A stretch of DNA of 64,000 bases from Mantamonas sphyraenae. Its lineage: Eukaryota; CRuMs; Mantamonadidae. Positions 24,299 to 36,269 of the stretch are shown in pieces. Each line of letters opens with the position of its first letter. The first letter of the stretch is position 1. A model generated the notes under the pieces. The model made no database searches and was not told where the DNA came from. It was given only the letters and a program-made list of their open reading frames with translations. The DNA lies in assembly GCA_026936335.1 (NCBI GenBank), contig JAPMXV010000062.1, forward strand, positions 62,001 through 126,000, read 5' to 3'. A program made the position numbers and the translations under genes.

Positions 24299-24498
24299 GG
24301 TGAGGTCCGGGTTCGAAGTGTTGGGTCATCGAGCGCTGATTTCGATTTTCCCTCCATGGATGGATGAGAGCGCAGGACAGGTGGAAGCGTGGATCGGTGC
24401 AGGTGCAGTGTGGGTGAGTGGAGTTGTGGAGAGGCGTGGGGCAGGGAGAACTGGAGAAGCGCCCAGCGGGGCAACTGCAGGAGCGCCAAAAGTCAAAG

Positions 24499-27400
24499 AT
24501 GGGGGACCACAGGCCGCTTCTGTTCCTTCTTGTGTTGGCGTGTGCGTGCGGAATGGCAACGGGACAGCAATTCAACGTGAACTTGGTGCGGAATCCGACG
24601 TGTGAGGAGACGGTGCCGTCGTCGGGTCAGATCCCACAGTGGGTGCGCAACGATGAGAGCAAAGTGTGGATCTGCGGTGTGAACCAGTTCAGTCCAAAGC
24701 CGCCCACGGGCGTTCCTGCCTACTTCCATGGCCCCAGCCAGGGTGGTGACACCTACGTGTATCAGGACATCCCTCTGAGCCTGTTTGTGGCGGACATCAA
24801 TGCCGGAGTGCTGTTTGAGTTGCATGACATGATGGCGACGTATGATTTTGTAGGTTGTGTGTGAGTGTTGTGGCACGTTGCAAGGCTGAATGCAGCACAA
24901 CGAGCGCGTTTGTTGGCTGACGCGCAGAAATTCTTTGTGGCGCCAACCCTCCAGAACCGAGACCGGGCGGTGTGGGAGATTGAGTGGCGCAATATCCAGA
25001 CGGTGTTGCAGACAGACACGTCTGGGGAACACACGTTCTATTCTCGCCGCTGGTATGGGCAGATTGTGACGCTGCAGCCTCCGCCTGGGACCAATGCTGT
25101 GCGTGTGAAACTCAAGGGCAAGTGGACGGGCTATGGGTGGACCGATGCATTCCATGCTGATGTGGACCTGCGCGCAGTGACTCAAGACGGAAGTTTCGTG
25201 CGATTCGTCAATGCGTGCCACATTGCCGTCCCAGCTGGGCTCGAGTGCAACTGCCTTTGCCTCGCTCCAGGTGCCTGCCAATGCGCAGCGTCTGTGGGTA
25301 CGTGTGCTGGGCAACGACTTGCCCGTGTGGCTGTCTACAAACGCGTCCTTTGTCAATGTGACCGTGTATGGGGCGCGATTGAAGTTTGGCAGCTGTGCCT
25401 CCTGCCTCCCTTGCCCAACCCAGCCATGCTCGGCAAGGGAAGCGAGTACTTTGTGCTCCTGTTGCCCGTAGACGGCGCGACAGTGTTGCCACAGGCCATC
25501 GAGTTGCGTGCACAGCTTCCAGCGGCTGTCAAGGGCGCATCGGATGTGAATCTCCTCGTCAACCCCGGCTTTGAGGACTTTGTTGAATTTTCCATGCGTG
25601 TGCCAGGCTGGGACCAGCCGCTGTCTGCGTCTGCGAGCCGATTCATGACATTGGACAACGCCGCCAAGACAGGATCGCGTTCGGTGATGTCGTACAGTGC
25701 CGTGCCCGACGTGTTGACCCAGACGGTGGATGTGCGGGGATGGAACGAAACCATTGATGCGGGTTTGCAGGCAGTGACGATGAGTATGGTGATTTCTGCG
25801 TGGCCAATGTCTCGCATGGATGTGGTGGCAGTGGGTGACGATGGCCAGGCGCTGCGCACCGTGTCAAGCCTGGCAAAGGTGATTTCAAACTCCAACCAAT
25901 GGCAATCGTTCCAAGAGACGAGCATGCTGCCCGTTGGCACCCGTTTTGTGCGTGTGGAGCTGCACCATAGTGGCGTGGACATGGCCACAACGACGAAGGG
26001 ATCATGGTTCGACGACGTGTCTTTGACGCTGCCGGCGACCACCACGGGACAGTACTGCAGCCCGCCTGTGCGCATGCAGGTGGGAAGCACGTATGATTTG
26101 GATTTGAACACAGGTCTGGTGCCCAGCAACCCTGCGTTTGGGGTGTGCTTTGCCAACCCCGGCAAGACCTTGTACGCCACAGTGCTGGGCACGGGCGACA
26201 CCCTGATGGTGAACGTGTCACTTGTGAACGCCGGCAGTGCAAGCAGTGTGCGTGCTTCCTGGGTTCAATTTGGCCAAGGAGCCAATTGCATGACGTCGCT
26301 GGACATTCGATGCAAGCGGGGCGCATGGTTCCGGATTTGCTGCGCATCGACTCCGTCAGGGGCCAGCTTCACATGGTGGTCATCAGTTTGCCGGCTGGTG
26401 AAACACCTTCTGGCCCTGTGCATTTGCAGTGCGTGTCACGCCCGTGTTTGAGCCGGTCTACGCCACCAATCTGATGGCAAACCCGGATGCGACCGAGACG
26501 GTGGCTGTCACTGGCTTTGTGCCAGGCTGGCAGACAACGTGCGAGGGCTACGCATACGACACGTCGGGTGCCCCTCCCAACACGGCGTACTTTCACCCAG
26601 AGCGGAATCTGATGCTCTGCACGTTGTTCCAAACCATTGATTTGACCCCGTACGCAGAGGATGTGGATGCGGGCCAGATGTGGTTCCGTGCACGCGACAT
26701 GGCCACATCGGGCGATGCCAAAGACCAGCCCAGTGTGCAGGTGATGTCACACAGTGCCAACATGACGGTGCTGAACACGGTATCGTCTGGCTTGCTTGGC
26801 AAAGCGACAAACGTGTGGACGGTGTACGACGTCATGGTCAAGCCTCCTGCGGGCGCACGCTGGTTGACTCTCGGCTTGAGTGCCAAGTTTGTGGAAGGAA
26901 GCTACAACAATGCGTATCACACGCACGCTCAACTGGTGGCGCAGACGCCGTATCGCAACCTGTCCACAGTGGACCTGAGCATCATCAAGTCGACAGGTCA
27001 GCTGCTGACAAACGCACAGCCGGGTGCCATGCAGCCAGGAACGGGTCTCATCGACGATTGGGACTCGATGGACGGATACCCGGTGCATTGGTGGTTGGAA
27101 GGGACGGCTCCCGAGGTTTACTTCAAGAGCGACGGCCCCAACCCTGTGCTCTTCCAGGATATCGATGTACGCTTCTTTGCGGTAGGCATGGACACGGGTG
27201 CCATGCCGTGGTGGTGCCGTGTGCACGCGTGGGTCCAACAAACAAGCGACCACGATCTGCCGGGCATCGGCGTGGACTTTCTCGATCAGGCAAAGACCAC
27301 TGTGCTGGCCGCACGCGAGTATTGGGAGCCCAGTTCGAATGATTACACCTGGAAGCAGCGCGAGATGTACTTCCAAGCGCCAGAGGGCACGCGGTGGATG

Positions 27401-29581
27401 CGATTCAAACTCATGTGCAAGCGAGCCTACGGGACCAATTGCGACGGTTACATCCGCAACGTAACGGCTGTTGCAACGGTGATCCCACCGCCCACACCCA
27501 CGCCCACACCAGGTCCCACGCCCGCGTTCCAGTGCGGTTCGGCAACCTCGTGCACCGAGTGCGCCGCACAACGCAACTGCATGTTCTGCAACGACGGTGG
27601 GGACAGCCGATGTGTGGGTATTGGCGACAAGACATGCGGAGGGTACGTGCAGACGACGTCGTGCTCCTACACGCCGCCTGTGGAGGGACGCAATTGCTCG
27701 GCATCTCGACCGGTGGTTGTGGGCGGCACGTACCAGTACGACTTGTGGACATGGACACACGGTGTGCCTACATCACTTCAGTCGCAATCGTGTGTGAATG
27801 CAGCCGATGGACAGGACGACTTTGGGGTGTGGACGCAGGTGGTTGGTGAGGGCAAGTGGGTCTCCCTGTCCTGCTTCTACGGCTCGTCGTCCACAGAGTG
27901 CAAAGTGCTGTTGTTGGATGGCACCTGTGGGATTGGAGGGTCTTCGGACAACGTATCATGCCACGACGTGACTTCCATGGTGGGCGGTACGGGCAAGTGC
28001 GGATCGTACTTCAACCAGGTCCCGTTCGCTCAGTGGAAGGCTGTGGCAAACCGCACATACACGCTGAGGATTCGCTGCAACTCGGACAGCTACGACACAC
28101 CAGCACGCTTCAGCTTCAATGGTGTGTGTGGCAATCCTGTGTTGGGTGAGAAGTACGATTCCAGCACCTACCCTGATTGCAACGCATGCAGCGTGGGGTT
28201 CTTTGGTTCACGATGTGTGTCCAAGTGCACGTGTACACGCAAGTACGGGTATGATGTGTGCATGGCGCTGCAGGGGGGACCGGCAGGCGCTGCGTGCAAC
28301 TACACCTCGCTGTGCAGCCCCAAGTTGGATGGCGGTGGGTGCTCGTGCCCCTCGTGTGTAAAGGACCAGGGCACATGCGACATGTCACGTGGCGTGTGTG
28401 TGTGCAAACGTGGGTATGTGGGCGTGCAGTGTCAGATGAAGGCAAGTGACATGATGACCACTGCTGCGGCGGTGACCTTCACGCTTATGGGATGCCTCAT
28501 GGCCGCCACTGTGGCCATGGTGTGGAAAATCAGCAGCAGCCTGAGGCTTCACGAAGCCACCGCAGATCAGGTGCGTCTGAACGGCGCAAACTTGCTGGCG
28601 ATGGGCATCCTGGTGTACAAGTCGGGCCAGTTCACCGCCTTGTCGTTCACCCAGGCTGTGCCCTGGCACTCTTCCGTCGGAGGCGTGAAGGACGCCTTTC
28701 GGGGCTTCTTTTTGTTTGAATTCAACGGCATCGGCTGGGAGCTTGTGTTCAATGTGACGTGGATTTTCGCCGGCCTGTTTCTGGTCTCTCTCGTGGCGTA
28801 CCTGCGTTCCAATGGCGTCTCATACAGCAGTATGCCTCGTTGGCAGCAGCTTCTGGTGGCACCTTTTCCCTATCTGGTGCAGCTGGCGAGTGGCCTGTCG
28901 ATGACGATGATGCGTACTCTTTTCCAAGGCATCGCCTGCAATTACGATGTCAATGACACGCTTCCGTACATGTGGCGTCTGCCAGAGGTGGCGTGTTGGG
29001 TGCCAGGCAAACATGGGGGCTTTGTGGCTGGCTGTGTGATGGGTGTGTTGATGCTGTATCCTGCAATGACTCGCCTCAACCCGTACCTGGACCGCTTCAC
29101 CCTGAAAAAGGATCTGAGGTTCGAACCTCGCTACTTGATTGTGGTGCTGCAGGTGGAGGTGATTCTGGCCATGGTGTCGTCGGTGACACACGCCAAACCG
29201 ACGCTGTTCCTGGTGGCTCCTCTGATGCTCATTCTGGTCCTCTTCACGCTGGGCACCAAGCCGTGCAAGTTCCACTGGGCCACTCAAACACGCTCCATTG
29301 GATACATGTTTCCGTTTTGGGCCTCCTTGTGTGCTCTGATGGCCTTCTACCTGGGTCCTGGGAGCCTGTATCCGGTCATCACGCTCTTTCTGGGTTTTGG
29401 CATCATGCTGGCACTCATGGTCGGCGTGGCTGCAGGATTTGTCAAGCCACCCGCCTATTCGTTTGAACGCCTGGAAAAGGCGCTGCAGGGAGACACCTGG
29501 GATGGCAAGGGAGGAGCCACCACCAAAGAACTTGGTGACTCTGTGGAGTACCGAGAGTACCATGACTTTGCGTCGATTTGA
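24499..29581 (+). CDS. Giant secreted-ectodomain protein with ~7 C-terminal TM segments, unknown family
   Basis: The start at 24499 gives a signal peptide (MGDHRPLLFLLVLACACG). The ectodomain repeats a beta-rich module of about 190 residues (motifs 'NLLVNPGFEDF', 'NLMANPDATETV', 'VPGW'), resembling galactose-binding-like folds. Then come a Pro/Thr hinge (27490-27525), a Cys-rich PSI-like module (CTECAAQRNCMFC), another beta domain and an EGF-like Cys cluster (28190-28440). From 28450 to 29450 there are about seven hydrophobic segments (e.g. LVAPLMLILVLF), then a short cytoplasmic tail. The layout is that of an adhesion/receptor-like surface protein; the ligand is unknown. The frame is broken: an in-frame TGA at 24862, a +1 change near 25205, and -1 changes near 25432, 26318 and 26428. 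Short introns of 24-42 nt or single-base errors can explain them. About 1690 residues if one gene. Confidence 0.6.
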
Positions 29582-29659
29582 GACCAGAGAGAGAGAGCAC
29601 TCTGAACGAAAGCAAGAGCACAGTGTGTGAGTGAGTGTGTGTGTGGGTTGGAAAATGGA

Positions 29660-31075
29660 ATGAGCTGTGCTGCGCTTCGCTCGCCAACCGATTTCTTCCT
29701 TGCCTCGATGCTCGTTCGCCAGTGCCGCCGTGCAAGCCAGGCAACGGGAGGCGTAAAGGGCGCCCAACGCATCCTGGGTGCACAGTGTACAAACACAACC
29801 ACGACGACGGCGACGGTGCGTGCGTTGCATCAGAATCCGTGTCAGGAACATGCGACGACGCAGCAGCAGCAAGAGACGGGTACACAGGGTGTGTGCTGGG
29901 TCGATGGCCAGTGTGGTGGCATGTATTTCAGCATGACAAGGTCGCAGCTGCAAAGTGGATCGCCGCTGCTGGTGGCGGGAGGCAGGCAGGGAGCAGGAAA
30001 CGGGGCGGTGGTGCAGCGCATGCACACGCAGGCCGGGCGATACAGCGAAGGCAGCAGTGCAGAGGATATCAGCGATGCCATGCTGGAAGAAGAGTTGATG
30101 GCCAATGACATGGCACCGTTGACCGAGTCTGATAACCATCCAGAGGCCAGGGGCAAGCGGCAGAGTGCGCAGACGCGCAAGCGAGCAGCCACTTCTGCCT
30201 CGCGAACATTCAACTTTGAGGCAGAGGCCATCGAGGAGGGTTCATTGTATGTGCGTGTGCGCCACGTGCCAAAGGAGGCACTGGAGTCGGACATTCGACG
30301 GTTCCTGGGCGGGTACAGGCTGAGTGGCGTTGCGCGTTCGTTGAACGCTTCGACGACGGGCAACGACACACGCAGCACCAATGTGCGTTCCATTCGCGAC
30401 ACCGTGCACAAGCAGCCCATGGACAGGGCCACCGAGTGGTACGTGCGCTTCGACAGCCTGGAGGAGCTCGAGGACGCCGTGCGCAAGCTCCGCTACGGCA
30501 CCCTCACAAACTCCCAGGTCCAGCTGGCACGCGTCACGGAACAGGCCGCCGTGGAGAACACACGGCACCCATTGGTGAGGAATCCCACACGCACAGTGCT
30601 TGTGTCGGGTCTTCCCTACGACGCCACCGCGGGTGATCTCGCACGCTTCTTTGCCGGCTTTGATCTCCAAACCACGCAGGGGCAGGCAGACGACAACTCG
30701 ACGGCCATTACCCTCATCCAACACAAGGATGGCAAACCCACAGGCAAGGCGTTTGTGGCGTTTGACTCTGATCTCGAGGCACAGCGTGCCATCTGGCAAA
30801 AGAATCGTACCTTTCTCGCCACCCGTTGGGTGCAAGTGTCTCACTTTGGTGACATCAGCACCCCAAGATATCTGGAGCATCATGGGGCATCTTCTTCCTC
30901 CTCTACACGCAAGGCAAGCAAGCCTCGCTCAGATCGCGAGGCCATCGATGCGCTCTTCAAGAAGCCTGCGCGGGTGGCCAAGAAGCCGCCTGTGATTGCC
31001 CATGTGGGTGAAGAGGACGACGTAGCACAAGGAGAAGCCGATGGAGAGACTGTGTCAATGAAGCAGGAGGAATGA
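29660..31075 (+). CDS. Two-RRM RNA-binding protein, possibly mitochondrial
   Basis: Single open frame. ATG 29660 gives 471 residues and ATG 29708 gives 455. The latter starts MLVRQCRRASQ, an Arg-rich N-terminus without acids, which suggests mitochondrial targeting. RRM1 is about 30245-30540 (RNP2-like LYVRVRHVP; RNP1 weak: WYVRFDSLEELED) and RRM2 30595-30850 (TVLVSGLPYDATAGDLARFF, RNP1 GKAFVAFDSDLEA). Both follow the beta-alpha-beta-beta-alpha-beta pattern. The ends are low-complexity. A possible cryptic intron (29881-29931, ending TATTTCAG) cannot be ruled out. I cannot give an ortholog name. It sits 65 bp before the first 12-TM gene on the same strand. Confidence 0.75.
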   Translation: MSCAALRSPTDFFLASMLVRQCRRASQATGGVKGAQRILGAQCTNTTTTTATVRALHQNPCQEHATTQQQQETGTQGVCWVDGQCGGMYFSMTRSQLQSGSPLLVAGGRQGAGNGAVVQRMHTQAGRYSEGSSAEDISDAMLEEELMANDMAPLTESDNHPEARGKRQSAQTRKRAATSASRTFNFEAEAIEEGSLYVRVRHVPKEALESDIRRFLGGYRLSGVARSLNASTTGNDTRSTNVRSIRDTVHKQPMDRATEWYVRFDSLEELEDAVRKLRYGTLTNSQVQLARVTEQAAVENTRHPLVRNPTRTVLVSGLPYDATAGDLARFFAGFDLQTTQGQADDNSTAITLIQHKDGKPTGKAFVAFDSDLEAQRAIWQKNRTFLATRWVQVSHFGDISTPRYLEHHGASSSSSTRKASKPRSDREAIDALFKKPARVAKKPPVIAHVGEEDDVAQGEADGETVSMKQEE

Positions 31076-31139
31076 TCGAGCGCGTGTGCGGGCAGGGAAA
31101 TTTGTTTGAAGTTCGCTGGGAGCGTGTCGGCAAAGAGGA

Positions 31140-33200
31140 ATGGCAGAACCGCACACAGAAGATAACATGGGAGTCGGTATAGGCGACCGTGTGTACCGTT
31201 CGTTGTCATCGCCTCTGTTCCAGGCGCAGGCGGCGTTGATGTTCATCACCATGGCCGTGGCTGTGGTGGAGATGGTCATCGCCAGGTATAGTTTGGTTGC
31301 CCCGGCCGTTATATTCTACGTGGCTTCAGATATGTACCGCATGTTCATCTACAGGGCGTCGTTTGGACCCAAGCTCCTCAGTGACGGCGAATGGCGCGCT
31401 CTGAGTGCCTTGCTTGTCCTCGTCCACCAGGCTGTGCCATGGTACGCCTTCTTTTCACCCACCCACACCATTGGATATTGTCCACAAAGGTGCTACCAAA
31501 TCGATTACGCTACGGAAGCGAACTACTTTTACTTTGCGACCGTGACAACGACGGTTCTCATCGTCCCGGCGATATACGAGTACGTTTGGCGCCGTCGCAA
31601 CGGCATCCCGTTGAGCAACCTGGTCTACACTACGCCCGATGTCCACACTGTGACTCTGAAAAGACCATCCGCACGTGCGGGCCAGCGCTACGTCAAGGTG
31701 AAGCCTGCGGTGAGCGCGGTGCACGAATCAGGAAAAGACGCCGCAAACGCGGCGGCCGAGACGGCGACACTCTCCGGAGCCATGACGCCTGGAGCGACAC
31801 CACACGCCACACAAGAGGCCGAACATACAGCTTCGGAGGTGTTGGAAATGCAACCTCCGCGCACGGATGAAGATGGGAAGGACGAAGAGGGCGGCCGAGA
31901 ACGACGCGGGACACTGCAAGGCCTGCGGCAGAACAGCGGCGTGCAACTGGTTGGCAATCGGCCTTTGACAGAAGCAGAGGCACGTGATATGGAGATGGAA
32001 CGTGATCTGCAGCTGTACGCAGGCTGGGAAGAACATGTGGGCAAGGACAGGGCGAATTTGCCCGGGTTCGCCATGGGCATGTTTCACTGGACCTTCCACG
32101 TCATCATGGTCAACATCCTCACAGTCACCACCGACTTGACCGAATCTGAAATTGATATCTATCTGTTTCTGCTGGTGTTTGTCATCTGGGGCTTTCTCGC
32201 ATACGAGCAATTTCGGGGCCTCCCGCGCTCGCGGTTCAGCCATGGGTGGTCCATGAGCGCAGTGCATCTGTTGTTTGGTGCACCCTCTGTGCCTGCAGTC
32301 ATTGTGGGCTTCCAACGGGCGGTGGAGGGAACAGGAGCCAAGTTTCTGATCTATGTTCTCTACGTGGTGGTGCTCCTCCTTGTTACCCTTGCCTTCTGGA
32401 AAATCACACTGTACGCAACCAATGCGTACGTCCACTTGCCGCTGGTGTCCATTGTGACGTTCTTTGACGACCAGCTGAGCGAACTGTTCTTTGTGCAATC
32501 GTTCGACACGGCCAACTTTGACTGGCTGCTGTTTGTGCTGATGACCCTTGCGCTGGTTGTGCGCTTGGTGATTCGTGATCTGGGCCTGATTGAAAAGTGG
32601 TTCGATGTGGCCTGGGGCTGGGTTTGCGTTGATTCACACAAGGCGACGCTGGCCATGTTTGAAAGCGAGTATCGACGTGAGACCTACGATCTGTACAAGT
32701 CGCTCATGACCACGCGCAAGTACATCCTGTACAGTGCACAGGATCTGATGAGCGAACACATCACGGTGGTGCTGATGCCGCTGGCAGTGACGATCGACTA
32801 TGCGTTCAACGACCCGTCCACATGCATCCTCAGCTGCCAGTTCAACGACAGCGCAGACGGATGGGCAGACATTGGTGGGTTGTGGGCTGTGTTTGCGGTG
32901 GTCATGGCCAGCAAATACTTTGCCAACTGGATGGTGGATGCAGGGATGCGCAAATCGCTGGGCAAACTGCAACAACGCATGGACGAATTCGAGAGCAAGT
33001 GGGGCCGCATTGAAGACCACAGCGAACTGCGTGTGTTTGGTGACCTGTTGCCAGCCACACTGACCAAACAACCACTGGTGGAGCAGTTTGACCCGGTGCG
33101 CGAGGCGTTCGTGAAGAACCACTTTGTCCTGTTCTGCCTGGGTGCCACCGTGGCGTTCTACCAGGCAATGCGTGCCACAGGCAACATCCGATCGATTTGA
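31140..33200 (+). CDS. Polytopic (~12 TM) membrane protein, copy A of an inverted pair
   Basis: Single exon, 686 residues, unknown family. About four hydrophobic segments (e.g. LVAPAVIFYVASDMYRM, YFYFATVTTTVLIVPAIYE) precede a ~150-residue polar loop rich in Ala/Glu. About eight more segments follow the conserved motif RQNSGVQLVGNRPLT and LQLYAGWEEH-GKDRANL. A Cys-containing loop (THTIGYCPQRCYQIDY) lies between TM3 and TM4. No transporter or channel signature is recognisable. A paralog lies inverted at 40241-42379. The C-terminal half is nearly identical to it even at synonymous sites, while the N-terminus and loop have diverged. Topology is by eye. Confidence 0.85.
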   Translation: MAEPHTEDNMGVGIGDRVYRSLSSPLFQAQAALMFITMAVAVVEMVIARYSLVAPAVIFYVASDMYRMFIYRASFGPKLLSDGEWRALSALLVLVHQAVPWYAFFSPTHTIGYCPQRCYQIDYATEANYFYFATVTTTVLIVPAIYEYVWRRRNGIPLSNLVYTTPDVHTVTLKRPSARAGQRYVKVKPAVSAVHESGKDAANAAAETATLSGAMTPGATPHATQEAEHTASEVLEMQPPRTDEDGKDEEGGRERRGTLQGLRQNSGVQLVGNRPLTEAEARDMEMERDLQLYAGWEEHVGKDRANLPGFAMGMFHWTFHVIMVNILTVTTDLTESEIDIYLFLLVFVIWGFLAYEQFRGLPRSRFSHGWSMSAVHLLFGAPSVPAVIVGFQRAVEGTGAKFLIYVLYVVVLLLVTLAFWKITLYATNAYVHLPLVSIVTFFDDQLSELFFVQSFDTANFDWLLFVLMTLALVVRLVIRDLGLIEKWFDVAWGWVCVDSHKATLAMFESEYRRETYDLYKSLMTTRKYILYSAQDLMSEHITVVLMPLAVTIDYAFNDPSTCILSCQFNDSADGWADIGGLWAVFAVVMASKYFANWMVDAGMRKSLGKLQQRMDEFESKWGRIEDHSELRVFGDLLPATLTKQPLVEQFDPVREAFVKNHFVLFCLGATVAFYQAMRATGNIRSI

Positions 33201-33274
33201 CAAGTCTCACTTGGGGAACAGCAGCGCAGCACGAAGCAAAGCAACGGGCAAAAAGGGGACGAAGAAGGGCAAAG

Positions 33275-35873
33275 ATGCGAAGGCATCGCTACGCAGACAG
33301 TGAAGAGGGGCGTGGGCGGGGACGACGCAAGGTCAAACCATCGGTGACATCCCCACCTCATGTACAGCAGAATACACGTCGCTTGCGAAGTGCCAATCTG
33401 AGTGTAGAGTTGCAAAAGGCTCGAGCACATCAACGAGATCAGTACCACGGCCTCGGGGATGTGGCGTCGCCCAAGGTACACTCCATCCGTGGTTCGGCAT
33501 ACCAAGAGGTCGATCTGGCCGTATCTGGCGACCATCTGCACATGGAAGAGAAGTAAGGGCGGGAAAGCGTGGGATTTTGGCGCCAAGGCAACGTGGAATC
33601 AACTGACACAGACGCGCGCCTGCAGACGCAAGGCACGAAGGAGCGTACCTTTGCGTCTGGCCAGGAGCAGAAAGAGCAAAGAGAGAAAGTACAAAGAAGA
33701 GATGGACGATGAAGAGGAGGCGGACGTGGAGCTGGAACAGGAAAACATTGTGCCGAGCGTCCTGCCGTCGAACGAGTCGCCGCTGCGGACGGGCGTCACG
33801 GGAGGCAACCCGTGGTCTGTACAGGTGCCGCGCGTGGCACGTTTGGAAGAGAGTGGCGATGAGAAGGAAGACGGTGGGGTGGACGTGGAGGTAGAAGAGG
33901 CCGAGCAAGAAGCAGATGAACAGGAGCACCAGCAGCACCAGCAGGAAGATGGAGATCCCCTCAGGAGCGAAGAGGACGGCTGGGTGCGAGTGAAGGATCC
34001 GCAGACCAAGGCATCGCGCGTAGAACACACACCGTCGCCTCAAGGGTCACAGAAGGAGGAGGAGGAGGAGGAGGAGAGCAGCTCGAGCGCTACGAAAAAG
34101 ACATCCCCTGTGGGTGGAACTGTCGCCTCGTTCATTCACCGCTTCCGCAACGAACCGCCTCTGAGCAGAGAGGAACGGGAGAAGCAGCGGAGCATGGGCA
34201 AGTTGTGGTGGCAAGAGAGTGAGGAGGAGGAGGAGCAAAGCGAGGACACACCACCACTGGACAACGCACACGTACACACACACGCTCAGAGAACGCCGTC
34301 ACCACCCAAGGAACACCATGCCCTGCATCGCGTGTCTTCGTCACAGCTGGAAGAGCTCAGTGCCTCTGAAGAGCGCATTCTGACACAGATGAAGCGAGGG
34401 CAGCAACAGAACCCGGAGCTGCCAGAGACACCGCAGCATGTGCGTGAGGTGGTTCGACAGGAGGCAAAGGAACGCGATGCAAGTGTTCAGGATGTCAAGG
34501 AAGCCAATGGTGGCAGCAGAGAGGAGCAGCCTGTGCTGTCCGACTCACTGGATGCATTGTTTGCACGTCAGTACGGAGCATCGCACTATGGCAACTTTCT
34601 GGATGCACAGGCACCCAACAGCCCCGAAAAGACGCAATCAAGCTGGTTGCAACACTCGTTGGAGGACTACGAACGTACATACGGCTCCATGGAGGAGGGA
34701 TTGGCCGATGAGGACGACGACGACGACGTGGATGCACCGCTGAGTGACAGCCTCGTGCACCAGGTTGACCAGTTGCTGGATAGAGACCTCAGCGACCTGG
34801 CACGTGAGCTGCAGATCTCGCTGGGAGAGTCACACGAGTACCTGCAAGGGCTCAAGGCGTATCGAGACAGTGGTGAGCTGGATGGATCACCCCTGAACGA
34901 CGTGTACAGCAGCACAGGCAGCCTCGACAGCAACGCAGAGTTGGAAAGGTATCTCGAAGAGCTGCGTGAGCGGATGAATGGCGAACAGGGAAGTGTTGAT
35001 GAGCAGCCTCGCAAGCAGGAGCAGAGGCAGCAGCAAGACGAGATCGATGAGGGACAAGAAGAGGAGCCCAACGGTGAACAAGAGGACGAAGAGCAAGAAG
35101 AGCAGGAAGAGCAGGAGGAGGAACAGCATGTACATGAGTCACACGATGTGTCGCCGACAGCGTTGCCAAAAACAAGCAAGCAATCGCCGGCAGTGGCGCG
35201 GTCGACCATGGAGCGCATCCGGGCGTCAACGGAGGAGCTGCAGCTTAGTGAAGGGACACTGGGCACCATCAGCAATCTGGTGCAGCGGGTGGTGGAGGAG
35301 AGACTGTTTGACGTGGTGCGTGCATCCGCAGACACCATGGTTCAGTCTCTGCAGGGATCGCAGGTCCTTGACGATGCCTTGCGTAGGTCGCTGCAATCCC
35401 TGGGCAGCAGCACAGGCAGTCGTGAAAGCGACGCCTCTTCAAAGTCATCCAGGTCTTCGCGCAGGAGTCGGAAGACGAGGCAACGGCAGGTGGACCTTGA
35501 CGATGAGCTGCAGCTGGACATTGACTCGCTCGTGGCCCGGCGCAGGTATCGTGGCGATGCATACGGACACGCAGAGGTGCCCGTGAGCCAGTCCTGGTCT
35601 GGGCCGTTGCCCTCGTCGTCGCTGTCAAGTGGCAGCAGCGGCGTCGCGGGACGACATCCGCACATCCGATGGCTGGATCAGCAACACGAAGCAGTGACAC
35701 ACGAGGCCGTACGTATGCCTGTGTCTGCAAAGGCGTCCAGTTCGTCGGGTGCTTCGATGGCAGACATTGACGAGGGCGCGTACGAGCAGCTCTTTGCCTC
35801 CGACGAAATCCTTATCCTGCTGCGTGAAAAGATGCGTCTGTTGCGAGCAAACCTTGCTCTGTACGATCGATGA
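33275..35873 (+). CDS. Large acidic, mostly disordered protein with coiled-coil; possible PROSER3-like
   Basis: Exons 33275-33552 and 33626-35873, intron 73 nt, 841 residues. It is dominated by Glu/Gln/Ser-rich low complexity. More ordered spots are VASFIHRFRNEPPLSREERE then GKLWW (34120-34210), a helical stretch ending RELQISLGESHEYLQGLKAYR (34790-34865), and a conserved-looking C-terminus (SDEILILLREKMRLLRANL). The 'RFR-x-PPLSREERE ... WW' motif reminds me of PROSER3-type proteins; I hold this weakly. The intron joins GAGAA to ACGCAAG, keeping the frame. It is convergent with the LisH gene (46 bp apart). Confidence 0.65.
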
Positions 35874-35919
35874 TGGATGGGAGTGGGATGTTGCCAAACA
35901 AAGAAACAGATTCCGCGTC

Positions 35920-36236
35920 TCACCGTCCGACGTCGCTGGAGACGTCGTCGTCGTCGTACTCCTCACCGTCGTCGTCATCGTCATCGTCGTCATCCAATTC
36001 CGCACGTTCCGTCTCGTGCTCCTTTTGCAGCTCCTCTTTCGACCATTGCGATGACGATTGCTGCAGCGAGGGGATGCGTTCCATGAAGCGTTCTGCAACC
36101 GAACCAAGATCCCAACTCACAGAGCTGCTGCTGCTGCTGCGTGCATGTGCCCCTTCCTCTTGTTCTCTCGTTCCCATGTCCCCTCGTTGCCGGGCTCTCT
36201 TCTTTCCGCTGCTACTGCTGGACGACGCCGCCGCGG

Positions 36237-36269
<33 letters not shown>

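Noticed and set aside
29115-29135. GAGGTTCGAACCTC, a perfect palindromic T-arm-like sequence
   Set aside because: It lies in the coding frame of the 7-TM protein, with no A-box or acceptor stem. It is a chance palindrome.
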